NCBI GenBank assembly: GCA_965661105.1
Contig: CBFICR010000009.1
Coordinates: forward strand, 1 to 64,000
Direction of reading: 5' to 3'
Length of the DNA stretch: 64,000 nucleotides
Source: Eutrophocola sp965661105
Lineage (GTDB): Bacteria > Pseudomonadota > Gammaproteobacteria > Pseudomonadales > Pseudohongiellaceae
Both the position numbers and the translations under genes were made by a program. Under the pieces are notes generated by a model. The model did no database searches. It had not been told where the DNA came from and was given only the letters and a program-made list of their open reading frames with translations. Of the stretch, positions 27,941 through 36,750 are shown in pieces. Numbering within the stretch: position 1 is the stretch's first letter; each line of letters begins with the position of its first letter.

Positions 27941-28333
27941 TTAATCTTCTTTGTAAAAAGTAAATTCAATTTCTATTGCCGCATTTAAAGGCAAAGCACT
28001 TACCCCGACAGAACTTCTCGCTGGCGGCGATACCTTCAGGTTATTGAAAACCTGCTCCCAGGCAGTATTAAATTCTGAAAAATTTTCAAAGTCAGAGGTA
28101 AACACACGCGCAAAGGCAAGGTGCGCCCAGATAAGATTAAATTCCTCCATGAGCAACTGAAGGTTTGCCAGAATGACTTCAGTTTCCTTTCCCACACCGC
28201 CACTCACGAGTTTTCCACTTTCATTATCGAGCGCTATCAAACCACTGCAGTAGTAATGAGGGCCGGCCTTCACTAACTGACTATATTTGAATTTCGGAGC
28301 AATAAGTTTTTTAGAAATCAATGACTCAACCAT
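27941..28333 (-). CDS. RidA family protein
   Basis: A 130-residue member of the RidA/YjgF/YER057c family, which hydrolyses reactive enamine or imine intermediates in the cytoplasm. The conserved catalytic arginine is in PPARSSVGVSALPLN, with the terminal EIEFTFY strand. The N-terminal half (YYCSGLIALDN) is typical. It lies on the same strand as, and 33 bases downstream of, a sodium-coupled transporter, suggesting a role in the metabolism of the imported amine or amino acid. Confidence 0.88.
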   Translation of the reverse strand: MVESLISKKLIAPKFKYSQLVKAGPHYYCSGLIALDNESGKLVSGGVGKETEVILANLQLLMEEFNLIWAHLAFARVFTSDFENFSEFNTAWEQVFNNLKVSPPARSSVGVSALPLNAAIEIEFTFYKED

Positions 28334-28366
28334 GTTAGAAGACTCCTGTATTCCTGCGGGATAAAA

Positions 28367-29767
28367 CTATTGTAAAAAAACCAGATTATAAAAAACCACG
28401 AACAGCACTGCGGTAACACCATAACGCATCATGATCATCCAGCCCCGAAACCAGTGGTGTTCTCTAAGCATCTTCAACTCTTCCAGGGAAACTGCTTCCG
28501 GTACGACCCAGCCCACAAACAAAGCCGTGAGTAACCCGGTCACCGGAAGCATGATATTGCTGGTCAGGTAATCAAAAAGATCAAAGAAGGTTCCCTGTAT
28601 ACCGGCAAATGAAAGCGGTTGGAACGCTTGCAGCTCATTCAATGAAAGCACCGAAAGGAAACCAATGGCCCAGATAATCAAGCCGCTGACAATTGCCGCT
28701 TTTTTTCGTGACCAGTTATCCTTGCTAGCAAGCCAGGCTACTGGCACTTCCAGCAAGGAAATGGAGGAAGTGATTGCGGCAAATGCCAGCAATACAAAAA
28801 ACAGTGTGCCGAAAAACAGCCCCCCCGGCATATTACCAAAGGCCAACGGAACAGTTTCAAAAACCAGCCCGGGTCCGCCCCCGGCATCAAGGCCAAAAGC
28901 AAACACAATCGGAAATATTGCCAGACCCGCAAGAATGGCCACTAGCGTATCAGCGCTTACCACCATGGCGGCCGAATCAGTAATGGAGTCGGATTTGGAA
29001 AGGTAAGACCCATAAGCCATCAGGGTTGTGGCGCCGACACTAACGGAAAAAAACGCCTGGCCAAAAGCCTCAATTACCACCGATGACGTAATACGGCTGA
29101 AATCCGGTTTGAATAAATAATTAAGTGCAGTAACAAACTCTCCGGCAAAAGCGGCATAAAAAACCATACCAATCAAAATAATAAAAAGCAGTGGCATCAT
29201 ATATTTCACAGCCTGTTCAAGCCCCCCGGAAATACCACGGGCAGAAATAAAAATCGTAATACCCATAAACAGACTGTGGGCTAAAAAAACGCTTATCCAG
29301 CTGCCGTTAAACTCTGAATAAATTGCTGTTGCCCCTTCAGGGGAAACACTTGAGAAGCTGCCCATGACATTTGCCACGGCATAATAAATAGTCTCCCCAC
29401 CAATCATGCTGTAATAGGATAGAATAATACTGGCGGTGAAAATGCCCATGTAACCGATAATCACCCAGTAGGGACTGGCATTGGCCTCCCGGATTATTTT
29501 TTTCAGCGCTTCAGGCGGGCAGTCCTGGCCTCTTCTTCCCAGCATGAACTCTCCGATAACCAGAGGCAGGGCAAGGAAAATTACGGCAGCAATATAGATA
29601 AAGACGAAAGCACCGCCACCATTTTCACCGGTTGTATAGGGAAAGCGCCAGATATTAGCCAGGCCAACGGAAGATCCCACCGCTGCCATAACAAACAGCC
29701 AGCGCGATGACCAATGTTCATGTTTTTCATTGCCTTGCATGTATCGAAATCTCTTTTTCTTTTTCAA
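28367..29767 (-). CDS. Sodium-dependent transporter, neurotransmitter:sodium symporter family
   Basis: A 466-residue integral membrane protein with about twelve hydrophobic segments. The first helix carries the family motif VGLANIWRFPYTTGENGGGAF (only partly quoted here), which forms the sodium and substrate sites in LeuT-like carriers. It probably imports an amino acid or related amine with sodium. The frame could start nine residues later at a second ATG. It is followed by a RidA gene, consistent with amino acid metabolism. Confidence 0.92.
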   Translation of the reverse strand: MKKKKRFRYMQGNEKHEHWSSRWLFVMAAVGSSVGLANIWRFPYTTGENGGGAFVFIYIAAVIFLALPLVIGEFMLGRRGQDCPPEALKKIIREANASPYWVIIGYMGIFTASIILSYYSMIGGETIYYAVANVMGSFSSVSPEGATAIYSEFNGSWISVFLAHSLFMGITIFISARGISGGLEQAVKYMMPLLFIILIGMVFYAAFAGEFVTALNYLFKPDFSRITSSVVIEAFGQAFFSVSVGATTLMAYGSYLSKSDSITDSAAMVVSADTLVAILAGLAIFPIVFAFGLDAGGGPGLVFETVPLAFGNMPGGLFFGTLFFVLLAFAAITSSISLLEVPVAWLASKDNWSRKKAAIVSGLIIWAIGFLSVLSLNELQAFQPLSFAGIQGTFFDLFDYLTSNIMLPVTGLLTALFVGWVVPEAVSLEELKMLREHHWFRGWMIMMRYGVTAVLFVVFYNLVFLQ

Positions 29768-29845
29768 AACAGGTCAGTCGGCAACAATAACAGATTGCTC
29801 TTGGACGTCTACCCCCGTTAAATGATTATTCCAGGTAGCTTGATG

Positions 29846-29851
29846 TATAAT
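29846..29851 (+). promoter_or_regulatory. Likely -10 element of the coaD promoter
   Basis: A perfect TATAAT lies 28 bases before the coaD start. The -35 region is weak (TGATTA at 17 bases spacing), so the assignment rests mainly on the -10 hexamer and its position. Confidence 0.4.
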
Positions 29852-29879
29852 CGCGGCCTTAATTATTCCAAGAGCTGTA

Positions 29880-30356
29880 ATGATGAAAACCGTTGTTTAC
29901 CCGGGAACATTTAATCCAATTACAAATGGTCACACTGATCTGGTGGAGCGAGCATCTGCTATTTTCGATCGCGTGATTGTTGCGGTAGGTTCCAGCAAGC
30001 TCAAGTCTACGTTGGCGCCTCTGGAAAAAAGAGTATCCGTAACAAAGGAAGTGCTTGGCCATATCGATAACGTCGAAGTGACAGGTTTTGAAGGTCTGCT
30101 GACTGAATTTGTAAAACAACAAAATGCCAGACTTATATTACGCGGCTTACGAACCGTTGCCGACTTTGAATATGAGTTTCAACTGGTCGGCATGAACCGG
30201 GTACTGGCACCGGATATAGAAACCATATTCCTGGCCCCGGCAGAAGAGTTTTCCTATATCTCCTCCACACTGGTCAGGGAGATTGCTGCTTATGGCGGGG
30301 ATATTTCAGCGTTTGTATCACCACTGGTTGTGAAAGCAATGAAGGAATTTACCTGA
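29880..30356 (+). CDS. coaD: Pantetheine-phosphate adenylyltransferase
   Basis: A 158-residue CoaD that makes dephospho-CoA from phosphopantetheine and ATP, the fourth step of coenzyme A synthesis. The nucleotidyltransferase motif NPITNGH is at about residues 13-19 and the C-terminal YISSTLVREIA, typical of the family, is present. Its stop overlaps the start of the ferredoxin gene by one base. CoaBC, which makes its precursor, lies at 53.2 kb. Confidence 0.97.
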   Translation: MMKTVVYPGTFNPITNGHTDLVERASAIFDRVIVAVGSSKLKSTLAPLEKRVSVTKEVLGHIDNVEVTGFEGLLTEFVKQQNARLILRGLRTVADFEYEFQLVGMNRVLAPDIETIFLAPAEEFSYISSTLVREIAAYGGDISAFVSPLVVKAMKEFT

Positions 30357-30607
30357 TGGCGTTGATAATTACAGATGAATGTATTAACTGTGATGTGTGT
30401 GAGCCTGAGTGCCCTAATGATGCAATCTCCATGGGAGAGCTTATCTATGTCATTGACCCCCACCTTTGCACAGAATGCGTTGGTCATTTTGAAACTTCCC
30501 AGTGCGTAGAAGTCTGTCCGGTAGACTGTATTCCGTTAGATCCGAATCATGAAGAAACAAAGGAAGAGTTGCTGGAAAAATACCATCGACTGACAGATAA
30601 AAAATAA
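30356..30607 (+). CDS. YfhL-type 4Fe-4S ferredoxin
   Basis: An 83-residue ferredoxin with two 4Fe-4S cluster motifs: CINCDVCEPECP at the N terminus and a second CxxC with an insertion (CTECVGHFETSQC) followed by CPVDCI. This insertion is typical of the YfhL/Alvin family. It carries electrons in the cytoplasm; the partner is not known. It is coupled to coaD by a TGATG overlap, an arrangement known from Pseudomonas. Confidence 0.95.
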   Translation: MALIITDECINCDVCEPECPNDAISMGELIYVIDPHLCTECVGHFETSQCVEVCPVDCIPLDPNHEETKEELLEKYHRLTDKK

Positions 30608-30662
30608 TGTTTTATCCGCCCTGTCACCAAGTAAGTTTCAACGTGAATAAAGCTCGCCTTTT

Positions 30663-31397
30663 CTATCTTCCAAATGACGGGTCACAGTCATAAGGATAAA
30701 TATGCTCACCGGGCACTTTGCGCCATGCCATATATCTTGACGCTCTTCCCGCAAATACAGCGGGGTCCTCATAAACCTGGGTTAGCCACAAGGTTTGACC
30801 ATCCTCACTCATTTTAAAGCGCTCTATCATGTGGATGTCTTCACTATGATTAAAACCATTATTCATGAATGTTGATGCTGCGAAATGGGTGGAGTCCACC
30901 ACGAGTTCATCGCCTTCCCAGTGACCAATGGAATGGCCATTTTTCGAATGAGGATAATCCGCTCCCGGGTGCCCCCTGCCATCCATGTAGATTACTCTGA
31001 CCATATCAAAGTATTCCATTCTGAAAACGATCAGGTCCCGGCCCTGATCAATTTCCATGGGGAACGGCGCCTGCATGTAAAAAACTGCCGAAGGGGGCAT
31101 ACAGGTATAAGCCAGGCTGAACTCAAAATCAAAATCATACTCAGCGATTTCCTGGAGCGCTTTTTCGGTTAACTGCAAGCCGCCATAATCACCTTCAGAC
31201 AATTCTCCACCCCCGGCATCATTAATAAATAATGCATCCTCGGGAAGTTTTTCGAATAACTCAATACCGCCAGGTGTTTGTTCAAACTTTACGGTCCAGA
31301 ACCCCGATATGTCAGGGGCCTCAGCGGCCATCATTGTCATTGAAGATAGCATCAGGCTAAGAAACAGGGTGCACCTGGTTTGAATTACTGTTCTCAT
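30663..31397 (-). CDS. Exported protein of unknown function
   Basis: I place the start at 31397, where a Sec signal peptide (MRTVIQTRCTLFLSLMLSS, cleavage after AAEA) begins; the frame is open 48 bases further but would bury the signal. The mature protein of about 220 residues opens with PDISGFWTVKFE and has a later WEGDELVVDSTHF block, a pattern I associate with a widespread exported family of unknown role that often accompanies DUF6152. It is the second gene of a two-gene unit with DUF6152. Confidence 0.75.
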   Translation of the reverse strand: MRTVIQTRCTLFLSLMLSSMTMMAAEAPDISGFWTVKFEQTPGGIELFEKLPEDALFINDAGGGELSEGDYGGLQLTEKALQEIAEYDFDFEFSLAYTCMPPSAVFYMQAPFPMEIDQGRDLIVFRMEYFDMVRVIYMDGRGHPGADYPHSKNGHSIGHWEGDELVVDSTHFAASTFMNNGFNHSEDIHMIERFKMSEDGQTLWLTQVYEDPAVFAGRASRYMAWRKVPGEHIYPYDCDPSFGR

Positions 31398-31475
31398 TTT
31401 ATATCCGCACAATTTATCGCTGTACTTTTTATATCCACTTACCATCTGCTTAATCTATACAACCTGAAGGCTTTA

Positions 31476-31886
31476 TTAATCCTGATCCACAGCCTGTCCT
31501 CTCTGTGTGGCCAACACCGAGCCATCTGCAAACGTGACACTTCGAATTCTCATATAGTGTTTATCATTTCTCGCAGGCCACCCGGTTATAGTAATCTCTT
31601 CTCCTGCTGACAGGGAGTCCCGATTCCAGCCCCTGCGGCGTAAAACGCTGGGCGAATTGGTTTCAGCGCGCCAGGCTTCTTGTTCACCCTTATCATTGAT
31701 AACTGTTAATTCAAGAACGCCATGGGGATTGGCGAAGCGAAAACTTTTTACCACGCCACTAACCGTCACTTCGCCTTCAGGAAAAAAATGAACGGGAAAC
31801 GAATGATGCGCAAAACTGATGGAGCTGCCAATACATAAAAATAGCGCAATGATTCCTGGCAGGATGACCCTGATTGTTTTCCTCAT
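31476..31886 (-). CDS. DUF6152 family exported protein
   Basis: A 136-residue protein with a signal peptide (VILPGIIALFLCIGSSISFA) and mature start HHSFP. The sequence VSGVVKSFRFANPHGVLELTV and the following strands suggest a small beta-barrel of OB type. It fits the DUF6152 family, function unknown. It is the first gene of a pair with the exported protein downstream; the two are separated by 78 bases. Confidence 0.82.
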   Translation of the reverse strand: MRKTIRVILPGIIALFLCIGSSISFAHHSFPVHFFPEGEVTVSGVVKSFRFANPHGVLELTVINDKGEQEAWRAETNSPSVLRRRGWNRDSLSAGEEITITGWPARNDKHYMRIRSVTFADGSVLATQRGQAVDQD

Positions 31887-31998
31887 GATGCCCCCGTGTT
31901 GTTCCGCAACAGGACCGGAACAGGAAATGCCGGAACTGTTTGCTATGGCCTGTCAGTTTAAATTATATGCCTTGATCTATTACAGCTTCCACTTCATG

Positions 31999-32814
31999 TT
32001 ACCGCTGACAACTTGTACAGTAAACTGTTGAACGCTGCCCCTGTCTTATCTCCTTGAGGATCTTCTTACAGGTGACACAGGGTTCTCCACCCCGCCCGTA
32101 AACGGCAAGCGACTGTTTGAAATAACCGGGCTCGCCATCGCCTCCGGTAAAGTCCCGTAATGTTGTTCCACCGACACGAATGGCCTGGGCCAGTATCTCC
32201 TTGATGGAGGCTACCAGTAATTGGTATTTCAATTTTGAAATAGTCCCTGCCTGTCGCGTCGGTTTGATGCCGGCCAGAAACAAAGCCTCATTGGCATAAA
32301 TATTTCCCACCCCCACCACTACGTGACTATCCATGATGAAAGACTTTATTGGTACTTTTCTTTTTCTCGACAGCGCATAAAGGTAGTCACTGCTGAAATC
32401 CTCTGTCAGGGGTTCAGGACCCAGATTAACCAGCAGTGGGTGCTGGCCGATTTCCTTGTCAATCCATAGGATGCTGCCAAATTTTCGCGGATCACGAAAG
32501 CGAAGCACGTTACCCCCCTGAAACTCAAAATCCACGTGATCGTGTTTTTCTGCGCGCAAGCTTGCTGCAACAATCCGTAAACTGCCCGACATACCCAGGT
32601 GAATCATCAGGGTACCTGACCCCATCTCTATCAACAGATACTTGGCACGACGTTTTACTGACAAGACATGTTGTCCGGCAAGAAGTGTGGGCAATTTGAC
32701 CGGAACCGGCCAACGCAATTTTTTTTCCCGGACCACGACCCGGGTAATTTCCTGCTCCAGAATATGTGGCTCAATGCCACGGCGTGTCGTTTCTACTTCT
32801 GGCAACTCTGGCAT
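31999..32814 (-). CDS. mutM: Formamidopyrimidine-DNA glycosylase
   Basis: A 271-residue MutM/Fpg that removes 8-oxoguanine and formamidopyrimidines from DNA. The N-terminal catalytic proline and glutamate (MPELPEVE), the helix-two-turn-helix with VGNIYANEALFLAG, and the C-terminal zinc finger with four cysteines (CVTC and CTSC) are intact. In Pseudomonas mutM lies near coaD and the ferredoxin gene, as it does here with two extra minus-strand genes in between. Confidence 0.96.
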   Translation of the reverse strand: MPELPEVETTRRGIEPHILEQEITRVVVREKKLRWPVPVKLPTLLAGQHVLSVKRRAKYLLIEMGSGTLMIHLGMSGSLRIVAASLRAEKHDHVDFEFQGGNVLRFRDPRKFGSILWIDKEIGQHPLLVNLGPEPLTEDFSSDYLYALSRKRKVPIKSFIMDSHVVVGVGNIYANEALFLAGIKPTRQAGTISKLKYQLLVASIKEILAQAIRVGGTTLRDFTGGDGEPGYFKQSLAVYGRGGEPCVTCKKILKEIRQGQRSTVYCTSCQR

Positions 32815-32980
32815 TCAGTCTTCCCCATGATTTTTTGAGCCAGGTTAGTTCTGCTGTATCAATGACATTTTTAAACCCGGTTTCACAATGCCTGGCGCAC
32901 TGCTTCCTATTCAGCTTTCTACTATATAATGCAGCTCGATTTCCTTTCTGGATTAATCTTTTAGGGTTGGAAGCTTACGT

Positions 32981-35005
32981 ATGATTCTTGGTGTAGATAC
33001 AGGTGGCACTTTCACCGATTTCGTGTTGCTTGCAAGCCCGTCCCGGGAAGGCACCAACAAAGGTTCAGAACTCAGAACCCACAAAGTGTTGTCCACCCCC
33101 GGAGCGCCGGAGCAGGCCATTCTACAGGGGATCGAGGAAATGGGTCTAGCCGCGGAAGTGCGCAATGGAAATGTGAAAATTGTTCATGGCAGTACCGTGG
33201 CAACCAATGCCGCACTGGAAGGCAAAGGGGTCAAGACAGCGTTTATAACCAACACCGGGTTTGCTGATATTCTGACTATTGGCCGCCAGACACGTCCGCA
33301 CCTATACCGCTTGCAGTCACCTGCTATTGATGCCCCGGTGCCAGGACAGTTATGCCTGGAAGCTGTCGGACGCATTGATTCCCATGGTCAGGAACTCGAG
33401 CCTCTCAACAAAGACAGTCTTGATGCACTTGTGCAAACCCTGCACCAGACGAAACCCGATGCAGTGGCCATATCATGTCTGTTTTCCTTCCTCAATCCAG
33501 GCCATGAAAAAGCCATTGCCAGCTTTCTTGAGGATAATCTGGAGTATGCCCCTTTTATTACCAGTTCCTTTGAGGTTCTGCCCGAGTATCGGGAATATGA
33601 ACGGGGCATTGCAACCTGGCTTAATGCTACTCTGGGCCCATTGGTCAGGGACTATCTGCTACGCCTGAAAGCCGGGACTCATCCTTCCAGACTTTCTGTG
33701 ATGCAGTCTTCTGGGGGCACGATTGATGCTGAACAGGCCTCACGCAAGTCAGTGAACCTGCTATTGTCTGGTCCTGCCGGCGGTCTGGCTGCCGCCAGCT
33801 TCCTGGCCAGGCTCACAGACCAAAAGCGATTACTTACTTTTGATATGGGAGGTACATCTACTGATGTCGCCTTGCTTAATGGTGACATCAATTTAACCAC
33901 GGAAGGGCGCATCGGTGACTACCCTGTGGCTGTTCCCATGGTCGATATGCACACCATTGGCGCTGGCGGCGGCTCTGTAGCGATGGTCGATGCTGGTGGC
34001 TTATTGCAGGTAGGCCCGCAATCTGCCGGCGCCACTCCGGGGCCGGCCTGCTATGGTCAGGGCGGCGCTTATGCCACGGTGACAGATGCAAATCTGGTAT
34101 TAGGCAAAATCCGCGCAGATGCCTTTCTTGGTGGCTCAATGTCCCTTGATATTGACGCATCAAGAGCCGCCATTCGCCCACTAGCCGAAGCCTTGTCATT
34201 AAGCATTGAAGAAACCGCTTCAGGCATTATCAGGGTTGCCAATGAACATATGGCAAGAGCGTTGAGGGTTATTTCAGTTGCCCGGGGCCATGACCCGAAA
34301 ACCTTCAGATTATGTTGTTTTGGCGGCGCCGGGGGCCTGCATATCTGCGCCCTTGCCGAAGCCATGGGGATGAATAGTGCAATGGTTCCTGTTCATGCTG
34401 GCGTATTATCCGCTATGGGAATGTTTCTGGCGCCAGTTGAACGTCAGCTTTCCCAAACACATCAGGTTTTACTTGATGAACTTGATACAGTGGTGATCGA
34501 TGATATTTTCCAGAAACTGGCCACCCGGGGGCTTCTGGAATTAACAGAAGAGGGCGTTTGCGCTGACAATACCCAAATGGAATATCGCGCGGACCTGCGT
34601 TATCAGGGGCAATCAACCAGCCTGACTATTGCCTGGAACAGCGCCAGTGATGCGCAAGAACAGTTTCATAGTGCCCATCAACAGCGTTATGGGCACCGGC
34701 TGGACAGCCCGCTGGAACTGGTTAACCTGCGCCTGAGTATCCGCGAGATTAAAGAGGCGCCAATGCTTGAAATGGTCACGCGGGCTAATGTAGATAGTGC
34801 GATTTCCGGCAACGCCAGTATTTACGGGATTGAGCGACCTGTTCCGGTGGTACAGCGGGCTATCCTGTGCAGCGGGGAAAGCGTTTCGGGACCCGCCCTG
34901 CTGGTGGAAACTAATGCCACCACCTGGCTTGCGCCAACATGGCGCGCAACCTGTGACCCATTTGGTAACCTCATGCTGGAAAGAGGCCAGGGTCCCAATA
35001 GTTAA
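32981..35005 (+). CDS. Hydantoinase/5-oxoprolinase subunit A-like protein
   Basis: A 674-residue HyuA-type protein: an actin-like ATPase subunit of N-methylhydantoinase, acetone carboxylase or oxoprolinase systems. The N-terminal phosphate motif GVDTGGTFTDFVL is at residues 3-15, LSGPAGG and DMGGTSTDVAL follow, and CFGGAGGLH is near residue 447. It acts in the cytoplasm and couples ATP use to ring opening. The partner HyuB, usually next to it, is absent on either side. Its substrate is therefore unknown. Confidence 0.9.
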   Translation: MILGVDTGGTFTDFVLLASPSREGTNKGSELRTHKVLSTPGAPEQAILQGIEEMGLAAEVRNGNVKIVHGSTVATNAALEGKGVKTAFITNTGFADILTIGRQTRPHLYRLQSPAIDAPVPGQLCLEAVGRIDSHGQELEPLNKDSLDALVQTLHQTKPDAVAISCLFSFLNPGHEKAIASFLEDNLEYAPFITSSFEVLPEYREYERGIATWLNATLGPLVRDYLLRLKAGTHPSRLSVMQSSGGTIDAEQASRKSVNLLLSGPAGGLAAASFLARLTDQKRLLTFDMGGTSTDVALLNGDINLTTEGRIGDYPVAVPMVDMHTIGAGGGSVAMVDAGGLLQVGPQSAGATPGPACYGQGGAYATVTDANLVLGKIRADAFLGGSMSLDIDASRAAIRPLAEALSLSIEETASGIIRVANEHMARALRVISVARGHDPKTFRLCCFGGAGGLHICALAEAMGMNSAMVPVHAGVLSAMGMFLAPVERQLSQTHQVLLDELDTVVIDDIFQKLATRGLLELTEEGVCADNTQMEYRADLRYQGQSTSLTIAWNSASDAQEQFHSAHQQRYGHRLDSPLELVNLRLSIREIKEAPMLEMVTRANVDSAISGNASIYGIERPVPVVQRAILCSGESVSGPALLVETNATTWLAPTWRATCDPFGNLMLERGQGPNS

Positions 35006-35395
35006 TTGGTCTACAGCAGGCTGGCACGGGTATTGCTGATTTTAGGGTTATTGCAAACGGGTATTGTAAAATATTCCAGGTAATTTTCATTGTTTGTGCC
35101 GGTCATATTTAGTCAGAGCAGATAGCCGAATACGATTAAGTGCAGATTCAGCATGCCAATGACAAAATTCCATACTAATCATGAAACAGGGTTTTGCCGT
35201 AAAACGGTTGACCTAAGTGCATTGAAGTCGCACGATAACTGGTTCCGGTTATATTCCACCTGCGTTTTTTCAGGCCTAACCGGATAGTCATGAATTAAAA
35301 CTGAAAACTTTTTGTCAAACTACCGGAAAACTGATCAGACATAGTTGATAGATAACCAATAGACAGTTCAGAGATTATTGAAAGAGCAGGCCAAA
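35006..35395. other. Intergenic region, 390 bases, upstream of the envelope gene cluster
   Basis: This stretch separates the HyuA-like gene from the polyserine lipoprotein gene. It is AT-rich, holds a compound inverted repeat at 35245-35283 and must include the promoter of the large cluster. No open frame or RNA gene is recognised. Confidence 0.55.
35245..35283. promoter_or_regulatory. Compound inverted repeat upstream of the polyserine lipoprotein gene
   Basis: An outer pair CCGGTTA / TAACCGG encloses an inner pair CCTG / CAGG around a T-rich loop. The structure lies about 110 bases before the lipoprotein start. It could be a weak terminator for the upstream gene or a regulator site; there is no T-run after the outer stem on the plus strand. 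Confidence 0.3.
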
Positions 35396-36628
35396 ATGGC
35401 AATATCAGATAGAAAAACCAGAATGCACAAATACACCTCAAAAATATTCCCGGTATTGCTGGGAGCATCGCTTCTGGTTATTGGCGGTTGTCAGAGCACA
35501 TCCAGTTCCAGCTCATCATCGTCAAGTATGCCCAGCTCTCCGCCCAGCAGCAGCTCTTCATCCAGCAGCAGCGCTTCTTCACCGAGCAGGCCAAGTCCTT
35601 CCTCTAGCAGCAGTTCCAGTTCATCGCAAAGTTCGCCCAGCGCTTCGTCCAGCAGCAGCTCTTCTTCCAGCAGCAGCGCTTCTTCCAGCAGCAGCGCTTC
35701 GTCGAGCAGTAGTTCTTCACCCAGCAGCAGCGCTGGTTCTTCTCCCGGTATGCCAGGCTCTCCAGGCATGCCGACTATTAGTAGTAGTAGCAGTAGTCAG
35801 GGTAATGCCGGTCAGTCGCAGTCGAGCCAATCCTCTCAAAGCCAGCAAAGTGGGACTGAAGGCAGTAATTCAACTGCTGCAAATGGAGGCTTGGAATCTT
35901 TACCCCAGGTTGCAGGCAGCCAGGGATCCTCAGGCAGTAATCAGCCCTCTGGCGATAGCGGCCTTGAAAATGCCGGTGCTAACGGTCAGCAAAATTCCAG
36001 CCAGAGCGGCTCGCAAAATGGCGGTCAAACTGGCCAGGGGCAACAAAGTGCCGGAAATGCAGGCAATAGTGGCTTCGAAAGTAATTCGACCGCCGGAGCC
36101 GGAAGTTCAGCTGGTGGCAGCCAGGGCAGTGGAGATGACCCATTTGCCGATCTTTCCGCAGGTCGTGGTCAGGTGATGACCGCTTCAGAACGTCGGGCGG
36201 CCCTTGACGCAAGACTCAACGAGGGTTTTGCTGAATTTGACGGCATGATTCTTGGTGAACGTGAGCGAGCCCAGTCCGAAGCCGACGAAGCTGGCAGTGG
36301 CGTCATGTCAGGCGGAGGTTCCGGCGGTGGCGGTGGTGCTGATGGCAGCGGCGACGGCTCAGGCGACAGCAGCCCAATGGTCATTGCCTCGGCACCGGAA
36401 GGATCAACCGGTGGCGGCATTATGCCTGCCGGCAATGCCAGCAGACAGGGTGATTTTTCCAACAACAATCAGCCGGAAACGTTTCCGGTACCTGAAGATA
36501 TTCCAAACGGTAATAATGATGATGTTGTTGCCCGACAGTTACGCGAAGCCGCCATGACAGAACCTGATCCTGAATTACGGGAAAAACTTTGGGATGAATA
36601 CCGGGCTTATACGGGTCTTGGCCAGTGA
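35396..36628 (+). CDS. Polyserine-rich lipoprotein
   Basis: A 410-residue protein started at the ATG at 35396, with a lipobox LVIGGC and acylated cysteine at residue 32. After QST comes about 85 residues that are mostly serine with scattered proline and alanine, then glutamine, glycine and asparagine-rich sequence, a short charged helix (MTASERRAALDARLNEG), a glycine-serine tract, and a conserved-looking end (DDVVARQLREAAMTEPDPEL onwards). It is probably extended and disordered, bridging from the outer membrane. Its low-complexity tract may be variable. It opens the putative envelope machine cluster. Confidence 0.8.
   Translation: MAISDRKTRMHKYTSKIFPVLLGASLLVIGGCQSTSSSSSSSSSMPSSPPSSSSSSSSSASSPSRPSPSSSSSSSSSQSSPSASSSSSSSSSSSASSSSSASSSSSSSPSSSAGSSPGMPGSPGMPTISSSSSSQGNAGQSQSSQSSQSQQSGTEGSNSTAANGGLESLPQVAGSQGSSGSNQPSGDSGLENAGANGQQNSSQSGSQNGGQTGQGQQSAGNAGNSGFESNSTAGAGSSAGGSQGSGDDPFADLSAGRGQVMTASERRAALDARLNEGFAEFDGMILGERERAQSEADEAGSGVMSGGGSGGGGGADGSGDGSGDSSPMVIASAPEGSTGGGIMPAGNASRQGDFSNNNQPETFPVPEDIPNGNNDDVVARQLREAAMTEPDPELREKLWDEYRAYTGLGQ
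35504..35800 (+). repeat. Serine-codon low-complexity tract
   Basis: Imperfect runs of AGC and TCN codons encode serine stretches broken by proline, alanine and glutamine. The DNA consists of degenerate CAGCAG-type repeats that could expand or contract by slippage. On the opposite strand the same tract reads as a false leucine/glutamate frame. Confidence 0.8.
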
Positions 36629-36660
36629 GAGGGGTTTAAATCAAAACCCTGAATCCCAAA

Positions 36661-36721
36661 ATATGATCATATACGTATTAGTATCTATAACTTGAAGCAT
36701 TTGGTAACTCAATTGGTAACT
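36661..36721 (+). promoter_or_regulatory. Palindrome and direct repeat upstream of the 397-residue lipoprotein gene
   Basis: The palindrome ATATGATCATAT at 36661-36672 and a direct repeat TTGGTAACT at 36701-36709 and 36713-36721 lie in the 122-base gap before the gene. Their position suggests a promoter with a regulator site, but no known binding consensus was recognised. Confidence 0.3.
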
Positions 36722-36750
36722 ATTGAAGAAATAATGAAAGGAATCCGGTT

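Noticed and set aside
35491..35769. Minus-strand frame rich in leucine and glutamate
   Set aside because: It is the mirror of the serine-codon repeat of the lipoprotein gene, with no start signals.
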